Origin: CAVZCC01 sp963773765
GTDB taxonomy: Bacteria > Actinomycetota > Acidimicrobiia > Acidimicrobiales > Microtrichaceae
Length of the DNA stretch: 64,000 nt
Direction: 5' to 3'
Assembly: GCA_963773765.1 (NCBI GenBank)
Contig: CAVZCC010000006.1
Span: 248,001-312,000 of the forward strand
Under the pieces are notes generated by a model. It worked only from the letters and a program-made list of their open reading frames with translations, searched no databases and had not been told where the DNA came from. Position 1 is the stretch's first letter. Each line of letters starts with the position of its first letter. This document shows, piece by piece, positions 60,433 to 64,000 of this stretch. The translations under genes were made by a program, and so were the position numbers.

Positions 60433-61263
60433 TCAGTCCGGCTGGGTCGGGGTGCCGTTCCGGTCGCACAGGTCCGGCAGGTCGACTCCCAGGGTGTCCG
60501 CCAGCTCGTCGATCTGGCGGAGGGTCACCGCCATGGCCGTCGGCTGGAGGCTGCCGGAGCCCGCGCTGTACGGGTGGTCCAGGAAGTCCACCAGCAGCAG
60601 GCCCGAGACCAGCGACGCGGTCACCGCCCCGATCAGCACGGACTGGACGAAGGCGCCCTCGCCGCGGTCGGCGAACAGGAAGACGAAGGCCCACACGATG
60701 GCGGCGCTGAGCAGCAGCACGAACCACAGCGGAGCGGGGATCACGCCCTGTTCGCCCAGCGCCCGTTCCTCGCGGGCCTGTTCCCGCTCGGACCGCTGGT
60801 CGAACCACTTGGCCAGCGCGATCTGCTCCGCGGGGGTGACCGGGTCGGCGTCCTCGATGGTGACGAAGAGGTCGGTGTCCCAGGTGTTGAGCCCGAGCTC
60901 CTCGCCGCGTTGCATGGCGGGCCATTCCTGGTGGATGACCGAGCGGGCGTAGCACCGGAGCTGTGCCCCGAGCACGGGTCCGAGGTCGGCGGGCAGCACC
61001 TGGGCGGTCTCGAACTGCTGGGCGGTGACCTGCGCCTCGGTCTCCGCACTGGAACCGGACCGGTCGTAGCTGCTGAAGGCGAAGAAGACGACGAAGGCGA
61101 ACAGCACCGCGAACGAGGTGGCCAGGATGCTGAAGACCCCTGCGGCACGGGAGGTGTCGCCGAAGTGGCCGCCGTGGGGCGACCGACCACGCACGAGCAA
61201 CAGCGCCGCGACCGCCAGGCCGGTGGACAGGGCCACCAGGAATCCGCTCCAGAGGAGGTTCAT
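60433..61263 (-). CDS. DUF4239-type membrane protein
   Basis: 276 residues. Two N-terminal membrane helices (LWSGFLVALSTGLAVAALLL and VFSILATSFAVLFAFVVFFA), a soluble helical middle (AEQIALAKWFDQRSEREQAR), then two C-terminal helices (LWFVLLLSAAIVWAFVFLFA and SVLIGAVTASLVSGLLLVDF). This 2+2 layout fits the DUF4239 (bestrophin-like) family of unknown role. ATG 61263 is chosen after GGAGG; the longer frame upstream is Pro/Arg-rich. No lipid operator nearby. Confidence 0.78.
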   Translation of the reverse strand: MNLLWSGFLVALSTGLAVAALLLVRGRSPHGGHFGDTSRAAGVFSILATSFAVLFAFVVFFAFSSYDRSGSSAETEAQVTAQQFETAQVLPADLGPVLGAQLRCYARSVIHQEWPAMQRGEELGLNTWDTDLFVTIEDADPVTPAEQIALAKWFDQRSEREQAREERALGEQGVIPAPLWFVLLLSAAIVWAFVFLFADRGEGAFVQSVLIGAVTASLVSGLLLVDFLDHPYSAGSGSLQPTAMAVTLRQIDELADTLGVDLPDLCDRNGTPTQPD

Positions 61264-61298
61264 GCCTGGGCATCCGGGGCGTCGGGCATCGGCGGAGA

Positions 61299-61970
61299 CT
61301 ACCGGGGAGCGTCGGGCTCCCTCGGGTCCCTCCACATGAGCCACAGCCTCGGCCCGGCGCCCTTGGCCAGGTCCAGTTCCTGGGTCACGCGGAAGCCGTG
61401 GCGGGCGTAGAACGCGACGTTGGACTCCTTGGAGGACTCCAGGTAGCAGCCCAGACCCTCCTCGTCGGCCCGGGCCAGGACCGGCTCCATCACCGCGGAG
61501 CCGAACCCGCGGCCCTGGTGCGCGGGATCGGTCCCCAGCACGGCCAGGTACCAGTGGGGCTCGTGGGGGTGGTGGGTGTCCACCTCGGCCAACGCCGTGA
61601 GGCGCCGGAGGCCGGTCAGGCCCAGGGCAGGGAGCAACCGGTGCGCCACGGCCAGGACCTCACGGGGACCGATGCGGTGCTGGTCGGGAGGGGCCCAGGC
61701 CGCCACCGCCTCGCCCGACGCGCTCATCCACACGTTGCCATGGCCCAGGAAGACACGGGTGATGCTGCCGAGCGCCTTGCCGGCCCGGGCCTCGAACCTG
61801 CCGTCGCTCGCGATGACCCAACGCCACACGGGATCGTCGTGGAAGGCCCGGCCGTAGGTGCGTTCCACCACGTCCATGTCGCTCCGGTGGGCGGGCCGGA
61901 CGGCGTGGGGGGTCTGCCGTCCGATCGGTGCTGGGTCCATGGGTTCCTGTTCCGCGGGGGGTGCGCTCAT
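61299..61970 (-). CDS. GNAT-family N-acetyltransferase
   Basis: 223-residue acetyltransferase. The acetyl-CoA loop is LAVLGTDPAHQGRGFGSAVM (about residues 142-161), with LESSKESNVAFYARHGFRV as the C-terminal strand/helix. The N-terminal VRPAHRSDMDVVERTYGRAF is a standard GNAT start. The ATG overlaps the ADH stop (ATGA). Substrate unknown. Confidence 0.88.
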   Translation of the reverse strand: MSAPPAEQEPMDPAPIGRQTPHAVRPAHRSDMDVVERTYGRAFHDDPVWRWVIASDGRFEARAGKALGSITRVFLGHGNVWMSASGEAVAAWAPPDQHRIGPREVLAVAHRLLPALGLTGLRRLTALAEVDTHHPHEPHWYLAVLGTDPAHQGRGFGSAVMEPVLARADEEGLGCYLESSKESNVAFYARHGFRVTQELDLAKGAGPRLWLMWRDPREPDAPR

Positions 61971-63196
61971 CGGTAGTCGAACGCGATCTTGATCGCTCCG
62001 GTCTCACCCTGGCGAATGATGGTGGTGAACGCCTGGCGCCAGTCGTCCAGGCGGAACGTGTGGGTCAACATGCCGGACAGGTCCAGGCGGCCCGCGCCGA
62101 TCAGGTCGAAGAAGTGCTCGTAGGCGTGCGCGGTGCGCCCCTCGAACGTCTCCACCCCGAAGGCGTTGGAGCCGATGAGTCGCAGCTCCTTGAAGTACCA
62201 GGGGGTCCACTCGAAGCGTGCCGGTGAGCCCACGCCCAGCTGCACCAGGGTGCCCCGCTCGGCCAGCACCCGCATGCCGGCCTCCACGGTGAGGGGCGAG
62301 CCGACGGTGTCGTAGACGATGTCCACCCGGCCCGGGTAGCAGACCGGCAACCCCTCCCACGGGCGGCGCAGCTCGGCCCCGGACCACGCGGCCACGGCCT
62401 CCACCAGGTCCTCCCGGGGCTCGGGGGAGAACACCGTGGCCCCGCGGCTCCGGGCCAGGTCCCGCTGGGCGTCCCAGCGAGCCACCACCCCGACCTCACA
62501 GTCGTAGAGCTGGGTCAGGATGGCGGTGGCCGTGGTCCCCAGCGCGCCGGCGCCGTAGACGAGCACCCGCGAACCGGGCGGAGGCGGGTTGCGGGTGATG
62601 GCGTGGAACGAGACCGACCACGGGTCGGCCAGGACGGCCAGTTCGTCCGGCACGGCATCGGGCACGGGGAAGGCCATGGACGTGTGGGCGGGGACGTACT
62701 CGGCGAACCCGCCCGTGGCCTCCACCGCGTTGCCGGAGTGGATGCCGGGGGACAGGCTGCCCTCCCACCAGCGCTGGCAGATGGAGTAGTCACCACGTTC
62801 GCAGGCCGGGCACACGGGGCTGATGCCCCGCGCCCTGCACCCGATGTTGGGGTACAGCAGCACCCGCTGGCCCACCTCGAGGCCGTCCACGGCCGGTCCG
62901 AGGTGGTCGACGGTGCCCACCACCTCGTGGCCCAGCACCTGGGGGAAGGAGATGAACGCGGTCATCATGTTGTCGCCCGCGTCCTCGAAGTCCATGAGGA
63001 CCTGCTTGGAGTCGGACCCGCACACTCCCGTGATGCGGTTCCTGATGACCAGCCAGTCGTCCGCGATGAGCGGCGGGTCGGGCAGGTCCACCAGGGCCAT
63101 GGGCGTGGTGGCCAGGTGCTGCAGCAGGATCGGGTCGTCCGGGCCGACGGGGTCCGGCCACGGCTCGGGATCGGTGAGGAACTGGAGTCCCTTCAT
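61967..63196 (-). CDS. Zinc-dependent glucose/sorbitol dehydrogenase-like ADH
   Basis: 409-residue medium-chain dehydrogenase: catalytic zinc GVCGSDSKQVLMDFED and LGHEVVGTVDHLGP, structural-zinc-type Cys in IGCRARGISPVCPACERGDY, dinucleotide loop VYGAGALGTTATAIL. A longer N-terminus and an insertion after the first zinc site set it apart from the ADH at 10718. ATG 63196 is reached through two 6-codon relay ORFs from the SDR gene. Probably oxidises an alcohol in the same pathway as that SDR. Confidence 0.87.
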   Translation of the reverse strand: MKGLQFLTDPEPWPDPVGPDDPILLQHLATTPMALVDLPDPPLIADDWLVIRNRITGVCGSDSKQVLMDFEDAGDNMMTAFISFPQVLGHEVVGTVDHLGPAVDGLEVGQRVLLYPNIGCRARGISPVCPACERGDYSICQRWWEGSLSPGIHSGNAVEATGGFAEYVPAHTSMAFPVPDAVPDELAVLADPWSVSFHAITRNPPPPGSRVLVYGAGALGTTATAILTQLYDCEVGVVARWDAQRDLARSRGATVFSPEPREDLVEAVAAWSGAELRRPWEGLPVCYPGRVDIVYDTVGSPLTVEAGMRVLAERGTLVQLGVGSPARFEWTPWYFKELRLIGSNAFGVETFEGRTAHAYEHFFDLIGAGRLDLSGMLTHTFRLDDWRQAFTTIIRQGETGAIKIAFDYR

Positions 63197-63230
63197 GCGT
63201 GGCTGTCCTTCATGTGGGGCTGTCCTTCAT
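63193..63230 (-). other. Double relay mini-ORFs (two 17-nt steps) between SDR and ADH genes
   Basis: The SDR stop overlaps ATG 63230 (MKDSPT, TGA). That stop overlaps ATG 63213 (MKDSHA, TGA), whose stop overlaps ADH ATG 63196. The two units are a 17-nt tandem duplication, each carrying ATGAAGGA. Confidence 0.65.
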
Positions 63231-64000
63231 GTGGGGGTCTCCTCCGCGCTCGCGACCATGCCGGCGACGAACCCCTGGAGGTCCGTGGTCTTGTACTCCA
63301 CCACCGCCTTGAGGTCCGGGACGTACGTCTCGACGTCGTCGCCCTCGACGGCGGCCACGATGGCGTCCGCCACGGTGGCCGGCGGCTCCAGCGGGCCGTC
63401 GTAGAAGGCGGGGTCGTTGCCGGGCTGGTCCCAGATCTCGGTGTCGATCGCACCGGGCAGGATGAGCCGCACGTCGACGCCGGTGCCGGCCAGGTCGGCC
63501 ATGAGCGACTCCGACCAGCCGCACAGGGCGAACTTGGACGCCGAGTAGGCGGCCTCGCCCCGGATGCCCAGGCGGCCGCCCAGGCTGGAGACGTTGACGA
63601 TGCTGCCCCGGCCCCGCCGGAGCATGCCGGGGAGCAGGGCCAGCGTGAGCCGGGCCGGCGACAGGTAGTTCACCCGGAGGGTCTCCTCGACCTCGTCGTA
63701 GGTGATGTCCTGCACCGGCCGTCGCTTGGGGATGGCGGCGTTGTTGACCAGCACGTCGATGCCGCCCAACCGCTCCTCCGCGTCCCGCACCATGGTGTCC
63801 AGCGCGTCCAGGTCGCCCAGGTCGCAGGGCCAGCACTCCACCTGCGGGGAGCCGGCCCGGGCGCAGGCCTCGCCGACCTCCACGAGCCGGTCGGCCCGCC
63901 GGGCCACCAGGCCGACCCGCGCCCCCCGGGCCGCGAGGGCGGGTGCCAGCGCGGCGCCGATGCCGGAGCTGGCGCCGGTGACCAGGACCGACGCGCCGCC
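63227..64000 (-). CDS. SDR-family oxidoreductase (5' end outside window)
   Basis: At least 257 residues of a classical SDR: SVLVTGASSGIGAALAPALA at the window edge, DVLVNNAAIPKRRP, catalytic Ser in IVNVSSLGGRLGIRG and YSASKFALCG (YxxxK), then LPGAIDTEIWDQPG. Only the first few residues are missing. First visible gene of the SDR-ADH-GNAT operon. Substrate unknown. Confidence 0.86.
   Translation of the reverse strand, partial: GGASVLVTGASSGIGAALAPALAARGARVGLVARRADRLVEVGEACARAGSPQVECWPCDLGDLDALDTMVRDAEERLGGIDVLVNNAAIPKRRPVQDITYDEVEETLRVNYLSPARLTLALLPGMLRRGRGSIVNVSSLGGRLGIRGEAAYSASKFALCGWSESLMADLAGTGVDVRLILPGAIDTEIWDQPGNDPAFYDGPLEPPATVADAIVAAVEGDDVETYVPDLKAVVEYKTTDLQGFVAGMVASAEETPT

Noticed and set aside
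1..64000. CRISPR arrays, tRNA/rRNA genes, complete insertion sequences, phage genes
   Set aside because: No regularly spaced repeats, cloverleaf sequences, transposase or phage structural motifs were seen on either strand.

Overview
The window is a very GC-rich stretch of an actinomycete-type chromosome. F420-type LLM oxidoreductases, a DUF222-HNH gene with an actinobacterial SOS box, many FadE/FadD/thiolase/DUF35 genes and widespread leaderless starts all point to Actinomycetota. A lineage such as Acidimicrobiia is my guess, not something the sequence proves. No rRNA, tRNA, CRISPR array or intact insertion sequence was seen. Coding density is about 95%.

Layout: 1-2.4 kb holds the end of an HtrA-like protease, a GlsB-like membrane protein and a sulfotransferase. 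2.4-10.3 kb holds enoyl-CoA hydratase, thiolases, acyl-CoA dehydrogenase (ACAD), a DUF35 protein and an LLM oxidoreductase, interrupted at 6.4-8.0 kb by an XRE-cupin regulator and a His-rich methyltransferase of different composition. 9.3-16.9 kb is one long operon for a branched-chain-amino-acid-type ABC importer (LivH-LivM fused) followed by alcohol dehydrogenase, VOC and LLM genes. 16.9-20.6 kb holds a TetR regulator divergent from an acyl-CoA ligase and an ACAD. 20.6-28.1 kb holds dinB and a HyuB-HyuA-small subunit-GMC oxidoreductase operon. 28.2-35.2 kb is mixed: PKD lipoprotein, hydratase, DUF1214, sulfotransferase, heme-oxygenase-like enzyme, HNH endonuclease, ArsR/SRPBCC pair. 35.2-60.3 kb is a dense acyl-CoA degradation region: aldolase, hydroxyacid dehydrogenase, ligase, TetR, SDRs, MaoC-like protein, two amidohydrolases, LLM, thiolase-DUF35 fusion, ADP-forming acyl-CoA synthetase, thiolase, four ACAD subunits, CoA-transferase and hydratase. 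60.4-64 kb holds housekeeping-like genes and an SDR/ADH/GNAT operon.

The unifying feature is a palindrome, CTGACR-N4-YGTCAG, present 15 times and almost always in front of acyl-CoA-metabolism genes, often between divergent genes. It lies next to or over TANNNT -10 elements that sit 6-8 nt before the start codon, so many transcripts are predicted to be leaderless. This looks like a single TetR-type regulon for degradation of an unidentified lipid or other CoA-activated compound. The TetR gene at 16940-17608 carries operator copies on both sides and is the best candidate regulator.

A second recurring pattern is at gene junctions. Besides ordinary ATGA/GTGA overlaps, at least seven junctions contain one or two mini-ORFs of 3-15 codons. 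The mini-ORF start overlaps the upstream stop, and its stop overlaps the downstream start. At three of these junctions the step is exactly 17 nt.

About twenty apparent 1-2 base frameshifts break 11 genes whose protein conservation continues across the breaks. I read most as sequence errors and give each gene's full span as one CDS, stating where the frame changes.
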